This document shows positions 27,260 to 35,762 of a stretch of DNA of 64,000 bases, piece after piece. The notes under the pieces were generated by a model. The model had not been told where the DNA came from. It saw only the letters and a program-made list of their open reading frames with translations, and searched no databases. This DNA is from Vibrio mediterranei (GTDB lineage: Bacteria > Pseudomonadota > Gammaproteobacteria > Enterobacterales > Vibrionaceae), in NCBI RefSeq assembly GCF_900088415.1, contig NZ_FLLQ01000005.1, positions 248,001 through 312,000 on the forward strand, read 5' to 3'. The first letter of the stretch is position 1; every line of letters starts with the position of its first letter. Position numbers and translations under genes: made by a program.

Positions 27260-28662
27260 CAATGTTGGTCCTTTGCATCTTTATACAAAGCTAAGGTTAT
27301 ATCTCTTTGTATCTTATGATCAACTATCGACTGCGGATAATCGACATTCTCGAACTCATTCCAAAGCCAAGGCTTGTGAATAAATTTGTTAGGGACCGAG
27401 TTAAGCTCAGGAATCCACGTTCTTATGAACTCGCCATTAGCATCGAATTTTTCCCCCTGACTTATTGGGTTAAAAATACGAAAATAGGGTTGCCCATCAC
27501 AACCTGTAGATGCGCACCATTGCCATCCACCATTATTGGCAGCAAAGTCACCGTCAATGAGTTGTGTCATAAAGTACTGCTCCCCCAACCTCCAATCTAA
27601 ATGCAAATCTTTAGTTAAGAAACTGGCTACTACCATTCTCAATCGATTGTGCATCCACCCTTTGGTATTAAGCTGACGCATAGCGGCATCAACGATTGGA
27701 TAACCTGTTTTTCCCTCGCACCATTGCTTAAAATGATCAAGCTTTCCTGTCCACTTCAGGTGTTTCTCCCATGATAAGTATCCGTGATGTTTACAAAGCT
27801 TGGGTTCGAAATAGATAAGGTGTTGGTAAAATTCTCGCCAGATCAGTTCACTCAACCATGTCTCGGCACCAGTTGATAACGAAGTGTTGGCTGCATCATA
27901 CTTAAGCCTAGCAACACATTGGCGAGCAGATATTGCCCCAATGGCGAGATATGGACTTAACATACTTGTGCTGTCCAATGCAGGAAAGTCCCGCTCGGCT
28001 TGGTAGAGGTTCGCTTTGTCAGCAGAGAAGTCTCTCAGCTGCTGGATGATCTCATGGCTGTCTACAGACCATTCTGAGCTATCTCTAGTAGGATACGAAA
28101 ATGAGGAACTGGAGTCGAACAAGAGGTTGGCAGGCGCCGTAACTAGTGCGGATACCTGTGGCTTACGCACGATAAATTCACCAACGATTTTTAACCACGC
28201 TTTTTTAAAGGGAGTAAAAACCTTAAAGTAATCCCCTTTTTGATTGAGTACCGAACCGGGTTTTAAAATACACTTGTCATCAAACGCCCTTACACGCCAT
28301 TCTGTCCCGGCTATCTCTGACAGTTCCTGGATTCGGTTAGCTTCATTAATCTCGTAATCACGGTTCAAAAATACCTCTTGCACATCAAATTGATGACAAA
28401 TTTCGGCCAACCAAGTATTCGCAGCAGCATAATCTTGAGCTTCTTGGTAGATGAGAGGCACATTGATTTGTTTTAGCTCACTTTGCAAAACAGTCAGGCG
28501 TCGCCAAATTAAATCAGCTTGAATGGGTGAGAGCGAATGACTTTTCCACTGTTCTGGGGTAGCAACAAACGCTGCAATAACAGGGGTTTCACCATCTATT
28601 GCTTCTATTAACGCCGTATTGTCTGTGACGCGTAGGTCTCGATTGAATAGAACTAGCCTCAT
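27259..28662 (-). CDS. phrB: Deoxyribodipyrimidine photolyase (CPD class I)
   Basis: Light-dependent repair enzyme for UV pyrimidine dimers, 467 residues. The N-terminal antenna domain begins MRLVLFNRDLRVTDNTAL, and the FAD domain carries LSPYLAIGAISARQC, WRLGEQYFMTQLIDGDFAANN and NGGWQWCASTGCDGQPYFRIFNP, which is highly conserved. It is third in the operon DUF523/DUF1722, merR, phrB, L,D-transpeptidase, overlapping merR by 4 bases. Light control through the MerR protein is likely. Confidence 0.96.
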   Translation of the reverse strand: MRLVLFNRDLRVTDNTALIEAIDGETPVIAAFVATPEQWKSHSLSPIQADLIWRRLTVLQSELKQINVPLIYQEAQDYAAANTWLAEICHQFDVQEVFLNRDYEINEANRIQELSEIAGTEWRVRAFDDKCILKPGSVLNQKGDYFKVFTPFKKAWLKIVGEFIVRKPQVSALVTAPANLLFDSSSSFSYPTRDSSEWSVDSHEIIQQLRDFSADKANLYQAERDFPALDSTSMLSPYLAIGAISARQCVARLKYDAANTSLSTGAETWLSELIWREFYQHLIYFEPKLCKHHGYLSWEKHLKWTGKLDHFKQWCEGKTGYPIVDAAMRQLNTKGWMHNRLRMVVASFLTKDLHLDWRLGEQYFMTQLIDGDFAANNGGWQWCASTGCDGQPYFRIFNPISQGEKFDANGEFIRTWIPELNSVPNKFIHKPWLWNEFENVDYPQSIVDHKIQRDITLALYKDAKDQH

Positions 28663-29465
28663 GATTCGGCTCCTTTGCGCACGTCTATTAAATGGGCAAT
28701 AACTGGGGAAACTTGAATATTGTGACCATCTCTTTGTAGTGCATCTACAATGGTGTCGAGCTGCTTATCAGGTAATGACTTTTGTGCAAAGACATAGACT
28801 GCTTGGTACTGCACCACATCCGTGAACAGTGTACTCATCTCCTCCACCCCATCTAAAAAAACAACACTCTCACCCTGTTCTACCAACTGAGCGTAGTAAA
28901 GCCACGCAAATATGTTTCCTGTTTCATCCAAACTCACCATTAACTTATTTAATCGGTGACCACGTTTACTCTCTGAGTTAACCATTAAGCTCAGATGCTT
29001 AATAAACATCGTTTTGAACAAAGCAAGCTGCAAAGAGCGGGGGCCAAGCTTTAAGAAGTGGATAGCACCCAAAATGGGAATAACGAATTTCGATTCTACA
29101 ATTGTCAATGGATACTCCTTGAGTACCATCGCGATCAAGCGATCGGTTTTTCCCCCGTCTAGCCCAGCTAAACTATCCAATGTCTCTGACACTTCTTCCA
29201 ATTGATTAGCGTCTTCCACTGCACTCGAAACTACTTCAGATTCCAATAAAGACTTTACCTTGCCGATAGAAACGCCCTTATTTAACCAACTTTGGATGGT
29301 TTTAATCTTTTCGAGGTCATCCGCGGTGTATACCCTATGGCCCTTTTCAGTGCGAAGCGGCTGAACCAAATTGTAACGACGCTGCCATGCTCGTAATGTC
29401 ACAGGTTTAATACCAGTCAAATCTGCTATTTCTCTGATGGCATATCGTTTTTCATTACAGCCCAT
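28659..29465 (-). CDS. MerR-family regulator, LitR-like without B12 motif
   Basis: Regulator of 268 residues. The N-terminal winged helix is of MerR type (YAIREIADLTGIKPVTLRAW, EKGHRVYTADDL), and a C-terminal half of about 170 residues resembles the cobalamin-domain region of LitR/CarH light regulators but lacks a DxHxxG-type B12 motif. I choose the ATG at 29465, which overlaps the upstream gene by 11 bases; a longer frame to 29537 lies inside that gene. The position before phrB fits light-responsive class II LitR-like regulators. It may bind the dyad upstream of the operon. Confidence 0.88.
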   Translation of the reverse strand: MGCNEKRYAIREIADLTGIKPVTLRAWQRRYNLVQPLRTEKGHRVYTADDLEKIKTIQSWLNKGVSIGKVKSLLESEVVSSAVEDANQLEEVSETLDSLAGLDGGKTDRLIAMVLKEYPLTIVESKFVIPILGAIHFLKLGPRSLQLALFKTMFIKHLSLMVNSESKRGHRLNKLMVSLDETGNIFAWLYYAQLVEQGESVVFLDGVEEMSTLFTDVVQYQAVYVFAQKSLPDKQLDTIVDALQRDGHNIQVSPVIAHLIDVRKGAES

Positions 29466-30405
29466 ATCGTAAACGCATCTCTTCTGGATGTGGTTGAAGG
29501 AAGATTTGACTTGCCAAGTAATCATCTGGGTAAGCATTCAAGTAGTGCTTCAACAACGTTAGTGGCGCTAAGATGGGTAATAGTCCAACACGATAGTCAT
29601 CAATGACCTTCGCAAGTTCCGCTTTTTCACCTTTGTTGAGGGAACGTTTAAAATAGCCTTGAATATGCATCAATACATTGGTGACATTCTTTCTACTGGC
29701 TCTATTTCTGAGAGCCTCCATCAAGCCGTTGCGGTAAGCTGTGTAAAATTCACTTGGTGTATACTCGCTTTGCTTGGCAACAAGTCGTCCAAGAGATTTA
29801 TAAGCGCTAGGTTCGTGAGCCATCAACGTAAGCTTGTATCGAGAGTGAAATGCAACGATTTTTCCAGGAGTCGGGTTGCCCTCCATTGAGCGATAGAAGT
29901 CTTTCAAGCTGTAAACGCGAGATATGAAATTCTCTTTTAACACAGGATCGTTCAATCGTCCGTCTTCTTCCACTGGTAGCCATGGCATTTGTTCCATCAG
30001 GTGCTTAGTATATAAGCCGACTCCATCAGTGGATGCGTGACCTTTGCTGTAGACTTTCACGCGCTCCATCCCGCAACTTGGGGATTTAGCGCAAACTATA
30101 TAGCCGCACATCTCCGTATCTTTTATTTCGGATACTTTCTCCCGAGAAAAGCGCATCATGCCTTCGGTGTGGTCTCGCGTGCTATCTTTCGTATCTACCA
30201 AAGCGATGCGCTCTTCATTCGTCATCAATCGAATGGTTGGTCGCGGCACTGGCAGGCCCATGCCTACCTCAGGACATACAGAAACAAAGTCAAAGTAGTC
30301 TGCTAGTTCTTTGTTAACGTAACTGCTTTGCTTATGACCGGAGTCAAAACGAACTTTCTCTCCTAATAAACAGGAGCTAATACCCACTACGATTGTGTCT
30401 TCCAT
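29455..30405 (-). CDS. DUF523-DUF1722 fusion protein (YbgA-like)
   Basis: Cytoplasmic protein of 316 residues. The first half is DUF523 (GISSCLLGEKVRFDSGHK, VCPEVGMGLPVPRP, CAKSPSCGMERVKVY), with conserved Cys that suggest a redox or metal site. The second half is DUF1722 (FHSRYKLTLMAHEPSAYKSLG, YFKRSLNKGEKAEL), as in E. coli YbgA. Both families occur beside photolyase genes in many proteobacteria; the function is unknown. First gene of the photolyase operon, overlapping merR by 11 bases. Confidence 0.93.
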   Translation of the reverse strand: MEDTIVVGISSCLLGEKVRFDSGHKQSSYVNKELADYFDFVSVCPEVGMGLPVPRPTIRLMTNEERIALVDTKDSTRDHTEGMMRFSREKVSEIKDTEMCGYIVCAKSPSCGMERVKVYSKGHASTDGVGLYTKHLMEQMPWLPVEEDGRLNDPVLKENFISRVYSLKDFYRSMEGNPTPGKIVAFHSRYKLTLMAHEPSAYKSLGRLVAKQSEYTPSEFYTAYRNGLMEALRNRASRKNVTNVLMHIQGYFKRSLNKGEKAELAKVIDDYRVGLLPILAPLTLLKHYLNAYPDDYLASQIFLQPHPEEMRLRYGL

Positions 30406-30462
30406 GTTGAATCCCTCGCTTCGCTAAACTGACTGGCTTTTCATTTGTGATTAAGTAAGTGA

Positions 30463-30481
30463 TACAAAATTCTATCTTGTA
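30463..30481 (-). promoter_or_regulatory. MerR-type 19-base dyad upstream of the photolyase operon
   Basis: Inverted repeat TACAA-N9-TTGTA (30463-30481), immediately followed by an overlapping TACAATTGTA palindrome (30480-30489). The 19-base span is usual for MerR operators lying between -35 and -10. TACA/TGTA half-sites resemble those I recall for LitR-like proteins, although the spacing is one base shorter than I remember for PplR. It is 58 bases upstream of the first gene. Confidence 0.5.
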
Positions 30482-30628
30482 CAATTGTATGCATCGCACA
30501 GCAATTTGGTTCACTTCTCCACGAAAAATTTTCTCATCGAGTGATTTTTGCAGAAAAAATCGATTGCCTAACCACTTTCAACAGATTTAGTTATCATTGG
30601 TTGCCTTTTATATAATTACCGACAGAAA

Positions 30629-30644
30629 TGTGATTAAAATCTCA
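30629..30644 (+). promoter_or_regulatory. CRP-like site upstream of deoD
   Basis: TGTGATTAAAATCTCA matches TGTGA-N6-TCACA at 9 of 10 core positions counting the base after it poorly conserved; it is preceded by AAA. It lies 87 bases before the deoD ATG. Nucleoside catabolism genes are classic CRP targets in this group. Confidence 0.6.
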
Positions 30645-30730
30645 TAGAACACCAATATATCGGTATAAACTCCCCATCAACGACGAACAACACGTTCAAC
30701 AGAATTAGTTAAAACTTTAGGAGTGATACA

Positions 30731-31441
30731 ATGGCTACCCCACACATTAATGCTAATCCAGGTGATTTCGCGGAAACTGTACTAATGCCAGGTGACCCAC
30801 TTCGCGCGCAATATATCGCGGAAACTTTCCTTGAAGACGTTGTAAAAGTGTGTGACGTTCGCAACATGTTTGGCTTCACAGGTACTTACAAAGGCAAAAA
30901 AGTGTCTGTTATGGGCCACGGTATGGGTATCCCATCATGCTGCATCTACGTTCACGAGCTAATCAAAGATTACGGCGTAAAAAATGTTATCCGCGTTGGT
31001 AGCTGTGGTGCTGTACGCGACGACGTTAACCTTATGGACGTTGTCATCGGTATGGGTGCATCAACGGATTCAAAAGTGAACCGTATCCGTTTTAACGATC
31101 ATGACTTTGCTGCTATTGCAGACTACGGCCTACTTGAAGAAGCGGTAAAACAAGCGCGCTTACAAGAAGTACCAGTAAAAGTGGGTAACATTTTTTCTGC
31201 GGATCTTTTCTACACTCCAGAAGCAGACATTTTCGATAAAATGAAGCATCTGGGTATTCTTGGTGTAGATATGGAAGCAGCGGGTATTTACGGTGTAGCT
31301 GCTGACCTAGGAGCTAAAGCTCTGACTGTACTAACGGTATCTGACCATATTATCCGTGGTGAGAAACTAAGCTCAGAAGACCGTCAAAAATCATTTAATG
31401 ACATGATGGTTGTAGCGCTAGAGACTGCAATCAACATTTAA
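30731..31441 (+). CDS. deoD: Purine nucleoside phosphorylase
   Basis: Phosphorolysis of purine (deoxy)nucleosides to base and (deoxy)ribose 1-phosphate. The 236 residues match hexameric DeoD. Signature segments: [41 protein letters not shown], and the active site [12 protein letters not shown] with VSDHIIRGE. It has an AGGAG ribosome site and stands alone, rather than with deoABC. Confidence 0.97.
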   Translation: MATPHINANPGDFAETVLMPGDPLRAQYIAETFLEDVVKVCDVRNMFGFTGTYKGKKVSVMGHGMGIPSCCIYVHELIKDYGVKNVIRVGSCGAVRDDVNLMDVVIGMGASTDSKVNRIRFNDHDFAAIADYGLLEEAVKQARLQEVPVKVGNIFSADLFYTPEADIFDKMKHLGILGVDMEAAGIYGVAADLGAKALTVLTVSDHIIRGEKLSSEDRQKSFNDMMVVALETAINI

Positions 31442-31446
31442 AGAAC

Positions 31447-31484
31447 AAAGCCAGCTCAATGCCTGAATGAGCTGGCTTTTCTTT
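31447..31484 (+). terminator. deoD terminator
   Basis: Perfect 12-base stem AAAGCCAGCTCA (31447-31458) / TGAGCTGGCTTT (31468-31479) followed by TCTTT. Confidence 0.9.
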
Positions 31485-31517
31485 GCCAAGGAATCGACCG
31501 AACCATAGGGGGTGAAC

Positions 31518-32990
31518 GTGTCAGAAGGCAGACTGCCGTTAGCCGCAAATGGATTACAGCTCAATTTTTGTAAAACATTGGCGTGTGACAATTTTGGACG
31601 AAGTGATGCAAACCTCTATATCCTGCAGCACAGTAATCCTAAACGGCCAGCGATGGTATGCCGAGAGTGTGGCGCGTTTCCCCCCCTACTTAATAACCAA
31701 GAAGTTCTTAACGAACTCGATCGCTTAAGCCAACATCACCATGACGGCCTTCCCTCTTGTAAGGACGCTCAATGTGAAAATTATGGCCTGTCCGTTCATA
31801 CCCATAAAGATCGTTACCACGCTTTTGGCTTTAGCGGTGATCGTCAACGTTACCGCTGTAAATCCTGTCAGGGCACTTTTGTCGATCGTTGGTCTGGAAC
31901 CAACAAAAAGCTCTCCTTTCAAGAGACACTCTTAGGTTTATTGTTCACTGGCTACTCGGTAAGAGAAATCTGTCGAAAGCTCGAAATCAACCCTAAGACT
32001 TTCTATGATCATATTGATCAAATCGCCAGTCGATGCCGACGCAAGCTTGCTGATATTGATGCGAGATGGATTAATCACGCTGATGAATACCAACTAACAT
32101 CCAACTATCGGACGCTTCAGCCACTTAGTAACAATGGCGTGTTCTGGTTCGCAACCTGTGACGCTAACTCGGGTTACGTATTGTGTCAGCATACCAATTA
32201 CTCTGTTGATGCCACGCCAACAAGCTTTACCGATCACAACGCTTTTCAAGTTGACTGCCAAATTGTTCCTTCCGACTACAGTGCAGAAAACAATAGCGAA
32301 GTAAATATACCTACCGATGACTTAAAAAGTCGTATCGATGTTAAGTATCAGAACATTCTGGCGCGAAGCAATGTCGAAGATCCTCTCGGTAATTTTGCAG
32401 CGTTTAATTATCCAGCCGTCGGAGCGCTGATACGCGCACCCTATACCTCTTATGCGCATTATTTGCATATTTTACAGTCGTTAACCGATAGCAAACGGGT
32501 TTCGATTTATATGCCGCAAGATCCGGTATTGCGCTCTGCCGCTCTTACGGTTTGCTTGCCTCGTATTCAAGCTGGCACTGTCGATCTTATGTATGTTGAG
32601 CAAGATGAAAATTGGGCTGATTCTGAACCATCAGAGATGATCGACGTTGTACTGATGGGATGGTGGCGCGACCGCTGGGCAGTGACTCAACAACCTTCCG
32701 GAGCGAGTAAAGGAATATGTTATCTAGCCGGGAGTAATCCAAATGTTCCTTATTGGTTGAAATCGGCTTCGACCAAACAGATCGATTTTTACCAAGACCG
32801 ATTCCAATTGCTGTTCGAAAGCTTTATCAACGAACCAAGAAGAAAACTAAGACCTGCCGGAATTCATCCGCTATTGGATATCTTCAGAGCGTGGCATAAC
32901 CTTTGTTACCAAGACAAATGTGGCCAAACTGCGGCGCAACGTTTAGGGGTTACCGAGTCGCCTATGACACTAAAATGCCTACTTAGTTAG
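31518..32990 (+). CDS. Conserved protein with two zinc ribbons and transposase-like helix-turn-helix
   Basis: Protein of 490 residues from a GTG at 31518, behind AGGGGGTG; a GTG two codons earlier overlaps that site. The first 120 residues hold two related zinc ribbons: CKTLACDNFG with CRECG, and CKDAQCENYG with CKSCQGTF. A helix-turn-helix like that of IS1-family InsA follows (GYSVREICRKLEINPKTFYDHI). The remaining 310 residues begin with an RNase H-like strand (FATCDANSGYVLCQHTNY) but are otherwise unrecognised. No terminal inverted repeats or target duplication were seen, so it looks like a domesticated transposase-derived protein. It follows deoD in what I recall as a stable vibrio gene order. 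Confidence 0.75.
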   Translation: MSEGRLPLAANGLQLNFCKTLACDNFGRSDANLYILQHSNPKRPAMVCRECGAFPPLLNNQEVLNELDRLSQHHHDGLPSCKDAQCENYGLSVHTHKDRYHAFGFSGDRQRYRCKSCQGTFVDRWSGTNKKLSFQETLLGLLFTGYSVREICRKLEINPKTFYDHIDQIASRCRRKLADIDARWINHADEYQLTSNYRTLQPLSNNGVFWFATCDANSGYVLCQHTNYSVDATPTSFTDHNAFQVDCQIVPSDYSAENNSEVNIPTDDLKSRIDVKYQNILARSNVEDPLGNFAAFNYPAVGALIRAPYTSYAHYLHILQSLTDSKRVSIYMPQDPVLRSAALTVCLPRIQAGTVDLMYVEQDENWADSEPSEMIDVVLMGWWRDRWAVTQQPSGASKGICYLAGSNPNVPYWLKSASTKQIDFYQDRFQLLFESFINEPRRKLRPAGIHPLLDIFRAWHNLCYQDKCGQTAAQRLGVTESPMTLKCLLS

Positions 32991-32999
32991 TAGGCATTT
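32973..32999 (+). terminator. Hairpin overlapping the end of the zinc-ribbon gene
   Basis: Perfect 11-base stem AAATGCCTACT (32973-32983) / AGTAGGCATTT (32989-32999), whose loop runs into the TAG stop codon. The T-run is short, but later sequence is T-rich. Confidence 0.65.
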
Positions 33000-33031
33000 C
33001 GATATTATTTTCTGTTTCTTCCTGCATTTGA

Positions 33032-33922
33032 TTACAAGAAAAACAGGGAAATTCCTCCCAATGCACATAATGTCCCAAGTACACTTCGTTTAGTCACGCG
33101 CTCCCCACGAATCGCGTAAATGATTAGGATAAACAACGGGCTGGTTGCAATCAGTGTTTGGGCAATCGCAGGGTTGGCGTGCTTTAAGGCTACCTGCTGT
33201 AGCCACAATGCTAAGAATGTTCCTACAAATATCGCGGCAAGCAACCAGGTCCAATTCTTTTTCGACATATCTCGGCTTTGAGTAAGAATCGTCGAAAATG
33301 GCTTTTTCTCGACAAATGGAATGATGGCGGCAACCGCCATGACACCAATGACTAACCGAATGAGTGCACCTAGCAACGGAGGGAGATCCCCTTGCACCAA
33401 AGCAAAGTGGGAAATCACCACCCCAGAAGCCTGACAAACGCTGGCGACGAGCCCATACCCAACACCCTGAAGATTAAGAGCCGAACCGTCACTTTCATTC
33501 GGTTGGAATACAACTGCTGTCACCGCAATGGTAGTAATGATAACGCCTAACCAGCTTTGCAATTGCAGTGCTGCACCAAGAAATATAAGCGCGAGAACTC
33601 CTGACAAAGGCGGTGCCAAAGATTCCAGCAACAGAGTTTTATTAGCACCGATTCTTTTTAACGCCGCAAAGTAGGCACTGTCACCAATGGCTATACCAAT
33701 AACACCAGAGATACCTAAAACCCATAAATACTTAGGTTCTATCGCAACCTCTGGCATTGGAGTAAATGGCAGAACAATCAACATCATCAACGACGCGATT
33801 GATCCTTTAATGATATTAAGTTGTAACGCAGTAAAGTGATGTGAAAACTGGCTGTATATCCACGTTGCAATCGCCCAAACCATCGCAGCGCCTACCGCAG
33901 CTGCTTCTCCAATAAATCCCAC
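33032..33922 (-). CDS. EamA/DMT family exporter
   Basis: Inner-membrane transporter of 296 residues with ten hydrophobic helices in two EamA repeats (about 5-135 and 150-292). The repeats show typical motifs, e.g. LPPLLGALIRLVIG and HANPAIAQTLIATSPLFILI. Members export amino acids or metabolites; the substrate is unknown. It starts with GTG at 33922 and is divergent from the YiaW-like gene. Confidence 0.88.
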   Translation of the reverse strand: MGFIGEAAAVGAAMVWAIATWIYSQFSHHFTALQLNIIKGSIASLMMLIVLPFTPMPEVAIEPKYLWVLGISGVIGIAIGDSAYFAALKRIGANKTLLLESLAPPLSGVLALIFLGAALQLQSWLGVIITTIAVTAVVFQPNESDGSALNLQGVGYGLVASVCQASGVVISHFALVQGDLPPLLGALIRLVIGVMAVAAIIPFVEKKPFSTILTQSRDMSKKNWTWLLAAIFVGTFLALWLQQVALKHANPAIAQTLIATSPLFILIIYAIRGERVTKRSVLGTLCALGGISLFFL

Positions 33923-34033
33923 TTTCTATCCTTTTAATTACGCACAGTGTTGTTTAATACATAAATATAACAGATACTTAACTTACCGAATGAACACATT
34001 GTTCTCTTCATTACTTGTTAGCAAGGATGCATT

Positions 34034-34408
34034 ATGTTTCTTGATTATTTTGCTCTAGGCCTTCTTGTCTTCGTTGCTTTGGTTATTTTTTATGGAATTA
34101 TCGTTATTCACGACATTCCTTATGAAATAGCAAAAGAGCGTGACCATCCTCATCAGGATGCCATACATGTTGCTGGTTGGGTAAGCTTATTTACGCTTCA
34201 CGCAATATGGCCATTTCTTTGGATTTGGGCAACCTTATGGCGTAGTGAGCGCGGTTGGGGTTTTCATAAATTGGAGGAAGAGCAACACGATCTTCATCAC
34301 CGACTCGAACGCCTTATCGATCAAGTTTCCGAACTTGAGCAAGAAGTCACTTATCTTAAAGGCAAGCAATCTAACGCTGCCGTTCAACAACAAGCAGAGG
34401 AGAAGTAA
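34034..34408 (+). CDS. DUF3302 inner-membrane protein, YiaW-like
   Basis: Protein of 124 residues: two membrane helices (about 5-27 and 45-68; HAIWPFLWIWATLW) followed by a long charged coiled coil (EEEQHDLHHRLERLIDQVSELEQEV). The DUF3302 family, like E. coli YiaW, is regularly paired with a HlyD-type protein like YiaV, as here (three-base gap). It is probably a membrane partner of the secretion or efflux adaptor; the function is not established. Confidence 0.88.
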   Translation: MFLDYFALGLLVFVALVIFYGIIVIHDIPYEIAKERDHPHQDAIHVAGWVSLFTLHAIWPFLWIWATLWRSERGWGFHKLEEEQHDLHHRLERLIDQVSELEQEVTYLKGKQSNAAVQQQAEEK

Positions 34409-34411
34409 TCC

Positions 34412-35542
34412 ATGGATTTATTACTGATACTCACTTATGCAGCGCTATGTATTGCCATTTTTAAGATCTTTAAGATTCCTTTGAACAAATGGACAGTGCC
34501 TACTGCAGTGCTTGGTGGCGTGGTACTAATCGGTACTCTGATTCTTTTGATGAACTATAACCATCCATTTAGTCAAATCGGTGGACAGTTTTACAGTACT
34601 ACTCCCATTGTTTCTAGCGTGCGTGGTAAAGTCATTGAAGTCGATGTCGAAGCGAACCAACAGCTTGAGAAAGGCGATGTGTTGTTCCGTATTGATCCAA
34701 TTCCATTTGAAGCGGAAGTGATTCGTGCAAAAGCCGCGCTTGCAGACGCGGAGCAAGATGTACTTCAACTAGAAAGTGCATACAAAGCGGCCCAATCTGA
34801 CACAATCAAAGCTCTAGCCGAGCGCGATAAAGCTGAACGAGAGTATGCTCGTTACCAAAAAGGCTTTAAGAAAGGTGCTTTTACGGCGCAACAAGTCGAT
34901 ACTCGTCTGCAAACCTTCAAAGCAAATCAAGCCGCTTTGGAAGCCTCTCAAGCGAAGGAAGAAAGTGCACGTCTAGCGTTTGAGTCGCAAATTTACGGTG
35001 AAAACACTACGGTTGCTCAGCTTAAAGCCCAATTGATACAAGCTGAATTCAACCTTAAAGAAACTGTGGTTCGTGCACCAACCGACGGCTATGTGACTCA
35101 ACTAGCGCTTCGCCCCGGTATGATGGCAGTACCACTTCCACTTGTTCCCTTGATGACGTTTGTCCATACCGAAGAGAATTTCTACGTTGGTGCATTTCGT
35201 CAGAACTCGTTACAGCGACTCCAACCCGGGTTTGAAGCAGAGTTCTTATTTAGAGCACTGCCTGGAAAAGTGTTCAAAGGAAAAGTCGTGGAAGTTTTAC
35301 CCACTATTGCGGAAGGTCAGATTAGTGCGAGTGGAACACTAAGAACAACCCAGAGCTTTAACACTATGGGACGTGCTATGGTGAAATTGGTGATCGAAGA
35401 TGACATGAGTCAATATGTCCTGCCGACAGGTTCTAACGCAGAAATTGCTATTTATTCAGATAGTTTCACTCATGTTTCTATTATGCGTAAGGTTTTGATA
35501 CGAATGAAAAGCTGGCAGAATTATCTGTATCTTGATCACTAA
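34412..35542 (+). CDS. HlyD-family membrane fusion protein, YiaV-like
   Basis: Adaptor of 376 residues: two N-terminal hydrophobic segments (about 3-20 and 28-50), lipoyl half (SSVRGKVIEVDVEANQQLEKGDVLFRID, about 70-97), a long coiled-coil hairpin (100-200), second lipoyl half (VRAPTDGYVTQLALRPGMM) and a beta-barrel. No ATPase or permease gene follows; the adjacent DUF3302 protein is its likely partner. A GGAG ribosome site is present inside the end of the upstream gene, so they are coupled. Confidence 0.9.
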   Translation: MDLLLILTYAALCIAIFKIFKIPLNKWTVPTAVLGGVVLIGTLILLMNYNHPFSQIGGQFYSTTPIVSSVRGKVIEVDVEANQQLEKGDVLFRIDPIPFEAEVIRAKAALADAEQDVLQLESAYKAAQSDTIKALAERDKAEREYARYQKGFKKGAFTAQQVDTRLQTFKANQAALEASQAKEESARLAFESQIYGENTTVAQLKAQLIQAEFNLKETVVRAPTDGYVTQLALRPGMMAVPLPLVPLMTFVHTEENFYVGAFRQNSLQRLQPGFEAEFLFRALPGKVFKGKVVEVLPTIAEGQISASGTLRTTQSFNTMGRAMVKLVIEDDMSQYVLPTGSNAEIAIYSDSFTHVSIMRKVLIRMKSWQNYLYLDH

Positions 35543-35578
35543 ATAGATATTTGTATTAGAAAATAGGTACATATTCTC

Positions 35579-35605
35579 AAGGACACCATATGGTGTCCTT
35601 TTTTT
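35579..35605. terminator. Terminator after the HlyD-like gene
   Basis: Perfect 22-base palindrome with arms AAGGACACC (35579-35587) and GGTGTCCTT (35592-35600), followed by five more T. Confidence 0.9.
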
Positions 35606-35678
35606 GCACTCTAATTCCGACAGAGAAAAGTGAGCTTTAGCACAGTTATAAAAACCCACAAGATTAGTGCGCCTATCT

Positions 35679-35692
35679 ATGATTCAAATCAA
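35679..35692 (+). promoter_or_regulatory. FNR box upstream of torCA
   Basis: ATGATTCAAATCAA matches TTGAT-N4-ATCAA at 9 of 10 positions. It lies 71 bases before the torC ATG. Anaerobic activation by FNR suits a TMAO reductase. No clear TorR box was recognised. Confidence 0.7.
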
Positions 35693-35762
35693 ATCCAAAC
35701 ATACTACTAAAGGAGTAGCGTTATAAATAATCACGAAATGACACATTTATTAATAAATACTT

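Larger units (their letters stand above)
30406..30730. other. Divergent control region of the photolyase operon and deoD
   Basis: 325 bases with no gene. The left part holds a MerR-type dyad facing the photolyase operon, the right part a CRP-like site before deoD. The middle (30500-30620) is AT-rich with nothing else I can support. Confidence 0.6.

Noticed and set aside
31442..33031. Insertion sequence carrying the zinc-ribbon gene
   Set aside because: No terminal inverted repeats or target duplications flank it; the only repeat found is the hairpin at the gene's own 3' end.
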